Part shown: positions 47,121 through 60,159 of the stretch, piece by piece
Layout: every line of letters begins with the position of its first letter
How positions within the stretch are numbered: position 1 is the first letter of the stretch
Assembly: GCA_023525975.1 (NCBI GenBank)
Contig: CM042034.1
Coordinates: 20,689,501 to 20,753,500 of the forward strand
From: Smallanthus sonchifolius
Taxonomy: Eukaryota; Streptophyta; Magnoliopsida; Asterales; Asteraceae
DNA: 64,000 nucleotides
Reading direction: 5' to 3'
Made by a program: the position numbers and the translations under genes
Notes under the pieces: model-generated
The model's input: only the letters and a program-made list of their open reading frames with translations
Told to the model about the DNA's origin: nothing
Databases searched by the model: none

Positions 47121-49140
47121 GTGTTGTAGTAAGTCATACAGTCACCAGGCATAAGAAGTGCTTTTTAGCTCTAATCACACAAGGATGCAGAAGTTATCAT
47201 TACATACATAGGAACTATCGCTATGGATCGACGAAGTTAAAGCAACTCGAGTTTAAAACAAGTGACATGCATGTCAAAACTTGAAACCTAAATTTCCGAT
47301 ACAGTACTTGCGGACACGTAAAATGGATTCAACACGTGAAAGGAATTCAATATGTGAAAAGGAATTAATAGAGTCAACACTCACACCAGGAATCAATTTG
47401 TCAATACAGGAAGTTGGCCATGAAGGACGGAACTAGTAGAAGTAAATGTAATCCTAAGAATATACGGTAGGAGAAGATACATGTCAAAGTCCATCGTTCC
47501 GAAATCGGAAAAACGTAGACGCCATCAGCACCTGATAGCCTAACGAATATAGGGATTTACGAGGTTGTTTAGGGGGTCGAGATACGCCCAACTAACTCAT
47601 ACAACACAAAGTCACACTGATATTATTTTGAATACGCCAAGTCATGGATCATGTCTTAATTGCTTACATGCCGAGATCATTTTACATCAGGTAATTTGCA
47701 ATGCATATGAATCAACGGTTATGCTCACACATGATATGACTTGAGTTTTAAGCGATAAAAGAATCTTCCGTGGGATGATGGTTGGCAAAGCCACAACCGT
47801 ACGATGGATAATTAGTCTGGAAAGTGGTGGGAAGGTAGTTGTTGTTGACCACAACAATGACAACACCGCCAAACATAATAATAGCCGGAACAGACACCGC
47901 GACGTGTGGAGCTTCATCGGTGATAATGGCAATAGTCACCACATCGAGCGACGCCCAACACACCGTTCCGGTTTAGGAACCCGTGAAAAATAGGATTGGA
48001 AATGAGTGAGATGAAGAAATAAGACAAAATTTATAAAAACGGCGCATTTAACGGAGGACGTCACTGTTGGTACAGATCAATTAAAGGGATACATACCGAT
48101 GTGTGCTGATCTATATACGAGTACTGGAAGACAAAATATGAGACACATCGTACACGTAACAAGTCATCACCATACACACTAGCCACCTATATGCAGTTGT
48201 TCGACAACCAGCAAGAGATAAAAAGTATTAATTAAGGGTCAGTATGAATCCTTGTAGAAAATAATACCACCCGGGACGCATAGGATACAACCCCGAAGAA
48301 ATGGAAATCGGATGTAGCTGAGATTGCTACTTTACTATCAACATCTATCTGAGTCAATAGTTTCCGGAGGACGGTTTACCTCAAATTAGGATAAATCATA
48401 TCAATCGTAACATTTAATGTGCACGAGATGTTATTTATAACCTATGCTTGGGCACTAGTGGTTACTACTGAGATACGAGACAACAGAGCATATATCATTA
48501 TATGTAGAATGGAGTTAAATGGGAGAACGCGACCTTGTGAAGTGATTAAATAACACCCTTAGTAGGTTGGTTCGTTAGCGCATGTGATTTGTCGGCAAAT
48601 GTTTTGCAACTTCAAAAAAAAGTGCAGCAGCATCGAACTAGAGGGCATATGTGGATTAACATCATTACTTACAGCCCTCCGAAAGAGAGACCCCTACAAG
48701 AAAGATGTTCCTCAAAAGACCGGCGATTATGACAAACCAAGATTGCTAGAAGGAAACAAGCACATTACTTGGACGTTCGGCTCTGGCTACGACCGGGCAT
48801 CTTTGTGATGCATAGATTGGTTTCCACCAAAGGCATAAACGGTACAAGCGATTACCCATCTTTACATTCTTTATTATATCTGATTAAACGATTTATTGCA
48901 AGTTAAATATTGCTAATATGATTTAGCAACATTGAACTGAGAGGCTAACATGGTATGTGGCTACTAATGTTCAACTCCTTCATGAAAGTGTTGGGGTCCC
49001 CAGGGACGGACCAAAGATCCCGCTCGAGTGGAAAGAGAAATGATGCACCACCGATGAAAGTACGTTAATGTTTTGTTTCATAAATACAAATATTACTAAC
49101 AAAATTTTGCAGAACCAATGGCCTATTCCATGAAGTCTTC
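47121..49140. other. Element interior without recognisable genes
   Basis: Short open frames (for example minus-strand 47748-47963 with a hydrophobic VPAIIMFGGVVIVVV segment and plus-strand 48584-48808) have no recognisable family or splice support. Confidence 0.4.
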
Positions 49141-49149
49141 TAGCTTGAA

Positions 49150-50280
49150 GACAACTCCCATCTATAAGGATGGTAGAACATTATAAAATACTATCTCATA
49201 AGATAGTAGATAAAAATTCCATCTCACCAGATGGAAGAGACAACACCCATCCCCAAGGATGGTGGAGACTTATAAAATCATATCTCAGTAGATAGTGGAT
49301 AAAAACTCCCATCTCATAAGATGGTGGAGACGACTCCCATCTCTAAGGATGGTGGAGCATTATAAAATCCTATCTCAGTAGATAGTGGATAAAAACTCCA
49401 ATCTCATAAGATGGTGGAGATAACTCCCATCCCTAAGGATAGTGGAGACTTATTAAACCCTATCTTAGTAGATAGTGGATAGAAACTCCCATCTCATAAG
49501 ATGGTGGAAACGACTCCCATCTCTAAGGATGGTGGAGCATTATAAAATCCTATCTCAGTAGGTAGTGGATAAAAAACTCCCATCTCATAAGATGGTGGAG
49601 ATAACTCCCATCCCTAAGGATAGTGGAGACTTATAAAATCCTATCTCAGTAGATAGTGGATAGAAACTTCCATCTCATAAGATAGTGGAGATGACTCCCA
49701 TCTCTAAGGATGGTGGAGCATTATAAAATCCTATCTCAGTAGATAGTGGATAAAAACTCCCATCTCTAAGGATGATGGAGCATTATAAAATCCTATCTCA
49801 GTAGATAGTGGATAAAAACTCCCATCTCATAAGATGGTGGAGATAACTCCCATCCCTAAGGATAGTGGAGACTTATAAAATCCTATCTCGGTAGATAGTA
49901 GATAGAAACTCCCATCTCATAAGATGGTGGAGACAACTCCCATCTCTAAGGATGGTAGAGCATTATAAAATACTATCTCATAAGATAAAGGCGTCTTATC
50001 TCACCAGATGGAAGAAGTAATTCTCACTTCTAATGGTGGTGGAATTTTATAAAAATTATATCTCATAAGATAAAGGCGTCCCCATCTCAACAGATGGGAG
50101 AAATGATCCTCACCTCTAATGGTGACAAAATCTTGTAAAATTATATCTCAGAAGATAGAAGAATCTCCATCTCATCAGATGAAAGAAATGATCCACATCT
50201 TTAATGATGGTGAAATCTTATAAAATCCTATCTCACTAGACAATAGATAAAAACTCCCACCCCTTGAGGTGGTGGAGATT
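49150..50280. repeat. 90-bp tandem array built from three palindromes per unit
   Basis: Units recur every 90 bases: TATCTCAGTAGATA starts near 49281, 49371, 49461, 49551, 49642, 49732, 49794 (a shortened unit), 49884 and 49974. Each full unit holds three hairpins: CTATCTCAGTAGATAG, CCATCTCATAAGATGG and CCATCTCTAAGGATGG. Alternate units differ in the third hairpin and in GAGCATTATAAAATC versus GAGACTTATAAAATC, giving a 180-bp higher-order period. The edges (49150-49280 and 49985-50280) are degenerate. Confidence 0.92.
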
Positions 50281-50389
50281 ATATTTTCCCAAGAAGAAAC
50301 AAATTTCAAGAAAAAACACAACTCTATCCGATGAAAAGTGGGAGAAATAGACTTTCAGAGGGGAACGAAGAAAAGTCATCCAGAAGAAG

Positions 50390-50710
50390 CCAAACTGATA
50401 TTCCCAGCTGATATTCTCCTTCCAGAATGAGCTGAAATGATATTTCTCTTTCTAGAAGGAGTTGAAATAATATTTTTTTCCAAGAAATAGTCAAACTTAT
50501 ATTCTTCTTCCAGGGGGTCCTGAACTGACATTCTGTTCCAAAAGGAGCGAAACTAATACCCCCTTCACAGAAGAAACTAAACGAATGCCTTCCTTCCAGA
50601 AAGACACAAACCAATGTAGAGACTTGAACCGATACTTTCCTTCAAGAAGGGATGTACTTGATATTTTCCTTCTGGAGAAGGAGAAGGGTCCGCCAGAAGA
50701 ACCCGAACTG
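50390..50710. repeat. Degenerate ~30-bp tandem array of CTTCCAGAAGGAG hairpins
   Basis: About ten decayed units of the form CTGATATTCTCCTTCCAGAAGGAGCTGAA. Each has a short dyad (CTCCTTCCAGAATGAG, CTTTCTAGAAGGAG, CCTTCAAGAAGG, CCTTCTGGAGAAGG). Clearly related units, but with much higher divergence than the 90-bp array just upstream. Confidence 0.75.
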
Positions 50711-51657
50711 ATAGTGTTGGTCTAAAAAGGCATCTGCTAGGGGTTTCAGCTTACCAGAGTCTCAAAATCCTTAACTCATCTGCCCTTCTCAAATGAGGAA
50801 AGGCCCTATTTTAAAAGGTCTGTGAATATGGACCTTGTAATAAAAAGATAGCGAGCTATTTGTCACCTCACAGACTCAGAAGAAGAGGTAATTGAATGCA
50901 TACATTCGGAGGAGGTAAACTCATCCCCCCACGGTTCTATATACATAATTGTTTCTACACAAAAAAGTTTGTTCGGTGAGCATATGGGTGGTCCTCAAGC
51001 ATTACCTCGGTCAGATCCACCTTATCACCTTCTAGCTAAAAGTGATGTAGGGACTCGTAGGTTGTGTGAAAGGCCCCACATATCCCATCGTTAAGGTCAG
51101 GATTCCTCAAGCATTACCTCGATCAAATCCACCTTATCCGCCTTCTGTTTAAAGGTGATACAAGGATTCGTAGGTTTTGTGAAAGACCCCATATACACTA
51201 TCACAATGAAGATAGAAGAAAAAGATAGCTTGGACGCTTCATGGCAAAAGTAAGAAACCCAAAAATATCTGAATCAAGAAGCATCAAAACAATGGTACAT
51301 CCAGGACAAAAACATAGATCAAGGTCATGTAGGCCAAGCGTTACTCAACCTACACAAGTCACCACGTTACGAAAAAAGGTTGATAATGGTTGCAAGGCAA
51401 CTAGACGACAATAATAAATTGTCCGGGGGACTTAGCATTACATCCCCACACGGCACCCGGCTATAGACTTAGGAGTCTAAGATGATGCGGCTTGCATTGC
51501 ATAAACTAGGGGGACTCGTAAGGCTATCCCCCATCAACGGCCTAACGGCGAGGCCCAAAATACGAGAACAAAAACATAACTAGAGTTTGACATAGCATGG
51601 ACAGGTTGAGTCCTTTATCCTTATCATAAATAACAAGCACAAAGGACTCGGGGGACT

Positions 51658-52168
51658 TGTAGGAGCTACCCCCCGATTAAGGACTTGTAAAAGCTACCAC
51701 CTGATTAATGAAACCAATGGTGAAGCCCAAATAGCAGGAACAAGCCCAAGATGGCCAGGCCCATCTTAGAAGGCCCATTAGGGTAAAAGGTCCACAACAC
51801 CTACTATAAATATGGAGGCATAACCCCCATATGGAACCAGGTTCTTCTCCCTCATTTCCACCATCTTTTCTATCTGATATACTCATTTTCTTATATATGT
51901 TTAACCATCTTGATGATGATACTGACTTGAGCGTCGGAGTGCCCTCGGGGGCAACCCCCCCGGGCCCTCTAACGAGCATTTCCTGTGGATGCAGTTCTGA
52001 TCAAGACCCAAGAAGATGACGGATCTGACTACGTATAGTCATGAAGGAGCCCTTAGGGGTCCCCAGTGATGGGACTCACAGTGAGACGTGACATAAGTAC
52101 TCTTTCGGGGATACTAGAAAAGAGCAACTACTACCCATTACTCCTCGGTGTGGATACTGACTGCTACA
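51658..52168 (+). mobile_element. 3' LTR of the Tat-like element (block Y copy 2)
   Basis: 511 bp, nearly identical to 5686-6196 and clearly related to 44479-44986. Preceded by ACTCGGGGGACT, a possible polypurine tract. Confidence 0.7.
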
Positions 52169-52463
52169 CTGACGATGAAAACACAATCTGAAATGTTTAA
52201 AAACCAGTAAAAATAGTCAAATTAACAAATTATATATTGTATATTATTAATATGAATTTTGTTTTTGCAAAATGAAACAAATGTTATGCCTTTTTGCATC
52301 CATAAGCTTCCATAACTTACAACAGAGTTAAAGTACCAACAATATTGTTGTCATAATACATCAATAGCCTTTGCATGCTTTTACCAACACTTTTATCATC
52401 TATTATGTAATTTTGGTATTTTAGATAACTTATCATACATCAGGTATTTTGTTTATATACTCT

Positions 52464-54712
52464 ATTCGTGAAGTACTTAGTACTTTACGGAAGGAAAAAC
52501 TGTACGCCAAATTCTCAAAATGTGCATTATGGTTAAGAGAAGTTCAATTTCTGAGTCATGTTATAAACGTAGGAGGTATCTCAGTAGACCCAGCAAAGGT
52601 AGAGGCTGTAATGAAATGGTCTCCACATAAGAATCCATCGGAAGTTAGAAGTTTCTTGGGTTTAGCCGGCTATTATAGAAGGTTCATCCAGAACTTCTCT
52701 AAGATAGCCACCCCATTAACTAATCTAACTCGAAAGAATTCATAATACGAATGGAATGCGGCACAAGAGAAGGCATTCAAGATATTGAAAGAAAGATTGA
52801 CAAAAGCTCTAGTTCTGGCATTGCTAGAAGGAGTAGAAGACTTTGTGGCGTATTCCGATGCCTCAAAACTTGGGTTAGTATGTGTTCTAATGCAAAGAGG
52901 AAAGGTGATAGCCTACGCCTCTCGACAGCTAAAGACACATGAAGTAAATTATCCAACCCATGATCTAGAATTAGCTACAGTAGTAGTTGCACTAAAGATC
53001 TGGAGGCATTATCTGTATGGAACGAAGTGTACGATTTACACAGACCACAAGAGTTTTAGATATTTCTTTGACCAAAAGGATTTAAACACGAGGCAACGAC
53101 GATGGTTGGAACTGGTCAAGGGTTATGATTGTGAGATCTTATATCATCCCGGAAAGGCTAACGTAGTAGCCGATGCTCTAAGTCAAAAGGAAGAGCATCA
53201 TCCTATTCGGGTGAAAGCATATAAGTTAGTGATAACACCTGATTTATTGAGCCAACTTCGAGACACACTAATCGAAGCATTATAAAATGAGAATGTTAAG
53301 AAAGAAATAATGGCTAGTCAGGAGAAATTTCTTGAAGAGAATGAATTTAAAGTCAAGACTTGATTTGGTCGTATGTGGATACCACGATCAGGTGAGTTTA
53401 GACTTAAGATTCTTGATGAAGCTCATAAATCAAGATATTCTATTCAACCGGGTACTACAAAGATGTACCAAGATCTACGCAAAGATTATTAGTGGCCCGG
53501 AATGAAATTTGATATCATGAAATATGTAGCTAAATGCTTAACTTTCCTACAAGTTAAAGCAGAACATCAAAAGCCATACGAAAGGTTACAACCATTAGAA
53601 ATCCCAGAATGGAAGTGGGAATATCTCAGTATGGACTTCATAACCAAGCTACCAAAGACAGCTAGGGGTTATGATACCATTTGGGTGGTTGTAGACCGGT
53701 TAACTAAAATTGCTCATTTCTTAGCAATACGTGAGACATGCTCTTCATAAAAGTTAGCTGATTTATTCATCAAAGAAATTGTTTCCAGACATGGAGTGCT
53801 AGTCTCGATTGTCTCTAATCGAGATACTCGTTTCACTTCACGTTTTTGGAAAAAGTTCCATGAGGAGATGGGAACTAGATTATTAATCAGTACGGCATAT
53901 CATCCTCAAACTGAAGGACAAAGTGAGAGGACAATACAAACTCTCGAAGATATGCTGCGTGCTTGTATAATTGATTTCGGTGGAAGTTGGGATAGCTATC
54001 TGCCATTAGCAGAGTTCTCATACAATAACAACTACCATTCCAGTATTGGTATGCCGCCATATGATATGCTATATGGTAGAAGATGTAGGACTCCTGTATG
54101 TTGGGGAGAAGTTGGTCAGAAAGAGTTGGGCAGCAAAGAAATAGTTCAAGCCACGTCAGAAAAGCTTAACTTAATCAAAGCCCATTTGAAAGCTGCACAA
54201 GATAGAAATAAGTCATACTCAGACAAGAGACGTAGACCAATAGAATTCCAAGAAGGAGAGTATGTCTTGTTGAAAGTATCTCCTTGGAAAGGTCTAATCC
54301 GATTCAAGAAACGTGGAAAGCTAAGTCCGCGATTCACTGGTCCTTTCAAAATCATTAAAGAGTTGGAAATGTAGCTTATCAGTTAGACCTACCTGAAGAA
54401 TTGAATAAGATACACAACACATTCCATGTATCTTATTTAAGGAAATGTTTAGCAGATGAAGCTGCATATATTCCTTTAGAAGAAATAGAAGTTGATGATA
54501 GACTAACCTATGTTGAAGAGCCTATCAAGATTCTAGACACAAAAGAGAAGTAGCTACGCCATAAAACAATCAAACAAGTGTTAGTACAATGGAAGCATAG
54601 AAAAGGGTCAGAGATGACATGGGAAAGTGAAGATGAAATGAGGAAAAGTTATCCTCAATTATTTTAGGATTAACAGGTTTCGAGGACGAAACCTAATTTA
54701 AGGGGGGAGAGT
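52464..54712 (+). pseudogene. Ty3/gypsy pol fragment, copy 2
   Basis: Block-Y duplicate of 6490-8740 with the same disabling stops and a handful of substitutions (for example FLGLAD versus FLGLAG, KTEH versus KAEH). Confidence 0.85.
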
Positions 54713-55533
54713 TGTAACATCCCAAAATTTAAAGAAATTAAAGTCTAGGGGCTAAAGTATAATTAGCCCAAAGTATAAGGTGAGGACTGGTTGGTGAGTA
54801 AATCAAGCATATACATGAAATGAAAACAAATGCTTGATATATTTGGGAGGCTGTGAGTCAAAGATACTCAAGGTCCCAAATGAAATGAGATACCCGGCCT
54901 ATAAGGTGGATCTCAATAAATAAAGAAGAAAAGAAAAGAAAAGGGAAACTCTAGGCCTACGGGACTGAAAGAGTAAACTATAGGCCTTCGGGGCTGAAAG
55001 AGTAAAAGATTCCAAGCCTACGGCACTGAGGAATGAATAAGTTTTTGTGACAAATGCAAGGATGCCTATACTGACGAGTATAAGGACCTTTCCAATACTC
55101 AGACCGGAGGTACGACATGTGATGGTTGCGTGGGGGTTAGCATACCCATAAAATATACGAAAAGCATGACCGGAGGTATGTCCGGAGATGGTCACGTGGG
55201 CTCGAGAGCCCCAGACAACTTGAATAATAAGAACCAAAAAGGGTTCATAATAAAATGAACGATGCAGTGTACTTACTTAGCGTAAACTAATTAAAAAACA
55301 TTTTCCAAACACTGCAGGAAAGAAGCACGTGGAATAAAGTTTCTTATGGACGAGGCTGGTCGGATTTGAAAGATCCCTATATAGGATAATGAAATTATAT
55401 TATCCTTGTAACACAATATATTATTATAAATGAAAAAGTTACCTTAGCCATTATGGCAAGGTTTTTACTGATATGGGACATGTTTTCCGCAATAAACTCT
55501 GATAAAATAATAAGGAAAAAGTAGGGTGTTTCA
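54713..55533 (+). mobile_element. Gypsy LTR, 821 bp, copy 2
   Basis: Block-Y duplicate of 8741-9561, same length and ends. Confidence 0.7.
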
Positions 55534-56767
55534 GAAATTGCCAATGAACATGAGACTGTTGAAACATATCATAAGAAATATTCATGTGTAACTATTTATC
55601 TAACTGTTTACTCACTTACTTCATATCTTATGTAAACATACGAACTCACCGCTTTATAGCTAACCTTTTAAGCATATTTTTTTAGGTAACAAATGTTTAG
55701 CAAACAAACATACATGATATTAAGTACTATAGAAGATTTATGAATCTTCAAGATGTACTAGGAACTAAGTTTTATGTAATATTTTAGAAATGAATGCATT
55801 TAGTTATTTTCTTTTAAACAATGTGTTCATGATTTCCATACAACTATCTCAACCCGTATTTCCGCCTTAAACGGGCTGTGACATATATATTACGTGTGTA
55901 ATTTTTTTATACGGTTTTCTCATATCAAGTGGGTTTTCAAAATATCTTTTCCATATATATATATATATATATATATAGTATACATTGAAAACCAATTGAG
56001 TTAAGAAAACTATGGAAACCAATGTGTGGTTCTCATTATGCGACCTAATCACATTTACCAAATCCACCTTTTTGTCTTGAAGGGTAGTATAATAAATTCA
56101 CTAATGAAGTTTTACCGTTTGGTGTGTGACAAACCAGGATCTCAGACATTAGTTACATCAAACGACACTATATGGGACATAAATGAAATATCATTAAAGT
56201 TCAGAGTTAATGCGGAAGCGTTTAAACAAGAAAGTAAATGCGCAAAACAAATGCGCTCAAGTCTAATACGACAAGTAAATTGTTTTAAATGTTTGTATAA
56301 GGATGAAATGATAATAGGACTCCATGCATGTCCTAAGTGTGCAACCTGTGCCTTAGCGACCTGAGAAACATGTAATAAAAAGTGTCAACACGAGGTTGGT
56401 GAGTTCACAGGTTTGCAAGTGAATAAACTGTTTGAGTGTTTGCAGGATCCACATACATAAGTCACACCTATTGTTAGCTAGACAATGTACAAGTTACTCT
56501 AAGCGTTCACAACCAAAGCTGACTGTTTGTGTTTAAATGCCTCCCGCCAGGACTATCAACTCTTGCAATGTGATTAGGCCAACATTTCACCCGTTCGACC
56601 TCCAATCGAGTTAGCGCGACTAACCCGGGTGGGGTTTGTGAAACTCAGTAGTACTACTAATCATTACCACGCTAAGATCCATATTAATGGTTCGATGTGT
56701 GTGAGGACTTTCAATGATAGTGTTTGCACTTAGGTAAACAAGTGGTAGTGAAATATTATGGGATCCG

Positions 56768-56962
56768 TTTTTGTCTGTATACCTGCTTCTCCTCCAACAA
56801 GAAAGCAAGTAACATAATGTTTGTTTGTATGCCTGTTTCTCCCCCAACGGGAAAACAAGTAAAAGTATGATTGCTTGTGTGCATGTTTCTCCCCCAATGG
56901 AAAACAAGTAAAAGATGTTTTTTTGTGTACATGTTTCTCCCCAACAGGAAAACGAGTAAAAA
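56768..56962. repeat. Tandem repeat, about 49 bp x 4 (block Y copy 2)
   Basis: Duplicate of 10811-11005 with no difference noted. Confidence 0.8.
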
Positions 56963-57600
56963 GGGGCTGTGAAACTCACCTGAGTCTGAGTAGAGCGTAT
57001 TGATTAGCACCACACAAGGATGCAACACTAACCACGAATGGATTGCACGCGGACAATCTATGAATGCCCTAGAATAAGATGTGACAGTTAGGAACACGTA
57101 AGAGTTTGTGACAACGACACGGAAAGATCGAACGTTCTAAAATATACTTAGGATCAACGGTTAGACAAACGTGTCCTCGGGTTTATAGAATTTCTTAATT
57201 TAATAATTAAGATAGATGCGATTCGTATCGAAAGTTTCTAATTACGAATAATATTATTAAATATGTATTCGTGTGTTTTTACCATTAAAATAATGGTTTA
57301 GAGAAAATAATATTATTATATTATTTTTAAGTTGGAGAGATAAGACGATAATTAAATACGTGACAAAAATAATAAATATATTATTTTTATTCGAACTTTT
57401 AAGCTTAGGTAATAATATAATAATTATATAATTGTCTAGGAAATAATATAATTTATTATATTATTTTTAATTTAAACAAAATATTCAAAAATGTGTTATA
57501 AATTCAATCCCGGGCCTACGGTTGTTTTCCGGGTTCAAAACGTATTAATATACCAATAAGATAATATAGGAAGATGTAAAAAGTTGCTTAGAAAAAGAAT

Positions 57601-57680
57601 AGGGTTAGACAGACTCGAACCTGGGTCTCTCCTCTATCAGCTCAAGGCCTTAACCAGTTCACCCGCTAGGGTGATGGCGT
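57601..57680 (-). other. tRNA-related sequence, possible SINE head (copy 2)
   Basis: Block-Y duplicate of the sequence at 11656-11734 with identical box motifs. Confidence 0.45.
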
Positions 57681-58286
57681 ACTACACCCGAACCAAATGG
57701 TTTTAACACAGAGGTTTCCTGTGTTCTTCCCCCTACGAACCAAGTTCAAACATCAGTCCCAAATCTAACAAATCCAATTACGATTGATCTTAGAAACATA
57801 AGGTTTTATTCCTCAATGAATTTCGAACCTGAGGTTAAGTTTAATTGTAAAAACAACAAGTTTAGGTTGGTTATATTCTCGATTGAAATCCGGAAACCCT
57901 AGGTTCTAACATGAATTCGATTGGATAAATACTGATAAGATTAAGAGTCGAGATCATATGGCTTTCAAAGAGTGAATGTTTGCGAATCTAACCATATAGT
58001 TTAATTGCGTTGAGATCGGGTCTAGGGTGTAGTTCGATTAAGCCCAAATTCGTATGAACCCTAGGATTGGTTCGAGTTCAATTCGTTGCTATAAGCCGCA
58101 ATTAGTTTAGGGCTTTTGTTCTACAGATGGAAAAGAGTCTAAGGGTGTGATTGGTTACCTTAAATGATACCGAATTGATGGAGATCGGCTAGACCATAGT
58201 TGCGGCTTCGACGTGTTGGTCCCCGACGTCTCCGGCTAACTCTTGGTTTTCTCTGGAACCCACCCATATATATATATATGGTGCCG

Positions 58287-58347
<61 letters not shown>

Positions 58348-58351
<4 letters not shown>

Positions 58352-58647
58352 GCGGTTCAAATGATAAGCAATATTTATATGAAAACAATAATAAGCACTC
58401 TAAAACATAGTGTTACGTATAAGTAACAATTATCATTTTGTTAGTGTTACATATGTAACACTAAATGTCACATATATGTAACATTATATGATACGTATAT
58501 GTAAGACTTATCATTTCGTATTTATGTTCAAGATATATGTTCAAAAAGTATTTAACAACTAAAAGGAAAAATAATTTATAAATTATGTGATTGTTTGAAA
58601 GTGGTTATCACATAAAAAACTTGTTATCATTTGAATTCGATCTTCCC
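58348..58647. mobile_element. TA-embedded MITE (Micron-like), copy 2
   Basis: Block-Y duplicate of 12397-12696 beside a longer TA tract. Confidence 0.5.
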
Positions 58648-59743
58648 TATATATACATCTAATCGTATGCCACCCGATGCTATCTGTACACCCAGTTTAT
58701 TTTACACAATACGACTGCATTGTGATTTTTTTTACATAATACGGGCAACAATATAGCTGTATTGTGTTTTTTTTACACAATAAGAGACACAATACGGCTG
58801 TATTGTATAACACGGATGTGACTCATGTGACATGTCTGATCGTTTGTCAACTTGACTTTTGGGCTATACGACCCTTATAGCACCTATACGACTCGTATAG
58901 GCGTAATGAGGGTGGCGTACGCATACTAGGCCCCTTTACATAATTCTCCACATATAGTTAGGAATTTGTTGGTTTGTGTAAATCATACTATTTTTTTACG
59001 TGAATGGGGTAATTAAGGTTGATTTATGAGCTAATGTGGTAATTAGCCTGTTGAACAAGTTATATATATGCTCACGTGGAAAATGTATAAGATTTTTATT
59101 TTTACTATTATATTAAAAAGATGAATTTTCGCGCCTCGCGATGGGTGTCAGGTTGCCTAATTTATTCATAATATAGGTGCGGTTCGTCACAGAACCACAA
59201 CGGTAATGACACTCGACATAGGCTACTTGAATACAACTTCGTTTTCAAATAAATTTATATCAGAACGTTGACAGAAAAAATAGCCGCACTCTGTTTTTAA
59301 AAAAAGTAACGGAAATAAGCTTGTATGAGCGAAATCCTACGCCTCGTCACGGGAGGATGGTTGTTTTTCGCCAACGCCATGCGGCAGGAGTTTGTTCGTT
59401 ATTGGGTGGGGTCGTCGGAAACCATAAAAGCGAATACCGATGCCGGTTCAGATAACACCAATAACGACGATGATAACATCCCTCGTTAGTTATACGCTAT
59501 GATACCAAAATAAAAAAATAGTCGCATTTGAATAATAATATATTTAAAAAAAATATATCTGAACGTTGAATAAAAAAACAGTCGCGCAATACGTTTCTAA
59601 AATAAATTAATGAATGAAAATTATTAATGAAAAACAAAATTATCAAAAAATTAAATGGGTTAAAAACGTATATTAAATATAGCATGACGGGTGAAAATAA
59701 AAATTATATATATTTTTTAAAATAGCATGATGCCAACTTGGTG

Positions 59744-59990
59744 GAACAATCGGTTGTCCTTATCTTATTGTATAATATAATTACTATTACATGTTAACAT
59801 ATGAAGTCAAGACGACGGGGAATCTTCTCCACACAAATTTACAAGCCTCAATAACACTTGACTTTATCCAAACAACGTTTTCTAGATCCAGCACAGGCTA
59901 AAACTAAAAAGAATTAAACTCAACAAGATTGCACTCTCTTCGATCTCCTTCCAGAAATTAAAGATCGGATCCTAGCTTCAGTTTTACTTG
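59744..59990 (+). promoter_or_regulatory. Putative core promoter and 5' UTR of RHD3 copy 3
   Basis: Duplicate of the copy-2 leader. The TATA-like element reads TATAATAT at 59771-59778 instead of TATAAAAT, a single A-to-T change in the one position most likely to matter for expression. Confidence 0.35.
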
Positions 59991-60122
59991 ATGGGTAAGC
60001 AATTTGTTTGACGTGGAATATATACTAGCTGTGAATTTGTTCTGAAGTGATTTTATTCTTCAATATCTAAGTCAAAACCCTAGCGTTGAAATGATTGCTT
60101 AGTAAAATCGGCTGTGTTTTGA

Positions 60123-60159
<37 letters not shown>

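Larger units (their letters stand above)
44479..52168 (+). mobile_element. Candidate large non-autonomous Tat-like LTR element (LARD-like)
   Basis: 5' LTR 44479-44986 (TGTAGGAGCTACC...GGCTGCTACA) is followed by the primer-site-like TTGGCGCCATCCGTGGGA, typical of Tat-lineage gypsy. A similar LTR in the same orientation ends at 52168, roughly 94% like the first. The 6.7-kb interior has no pol. It contains a gag-start-like stub (about 45078-45200), a disease-resistance gene fragment and two palindromic tandem arrays. Flanking 5-mers TGGAC and CTGAC do not match, so the LTRs may come from two insertions. If it is one element, block Y begins inside it. Confidence 0.55.

Noticed and set aside
47687..47993. 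Overlapping open frames on both strands near 47.8 kb
   Set aside because: One has a hydrophobic run but none has a family match, start context or splice signals; probably chance in the retroelement interior.
49150..50280. CRISPR-like regularly spaced repeats
   Set aside because: Plant context, units contiguous with no unique spacers, palindromes vary; it is a tandem satellite in a retroelement.
44479..52168. Matching 5-bp target duplication for the Tat-like element
   Set aside because: The flanks are TGGAC and CTGAC, only partly alike, so I do not claim a target-site duplication.
58160..58360. Minus-strand ORF rich in Tyr-Ile repeats
   Set aside because: Translation of an AT dinucleotide microsatellite.
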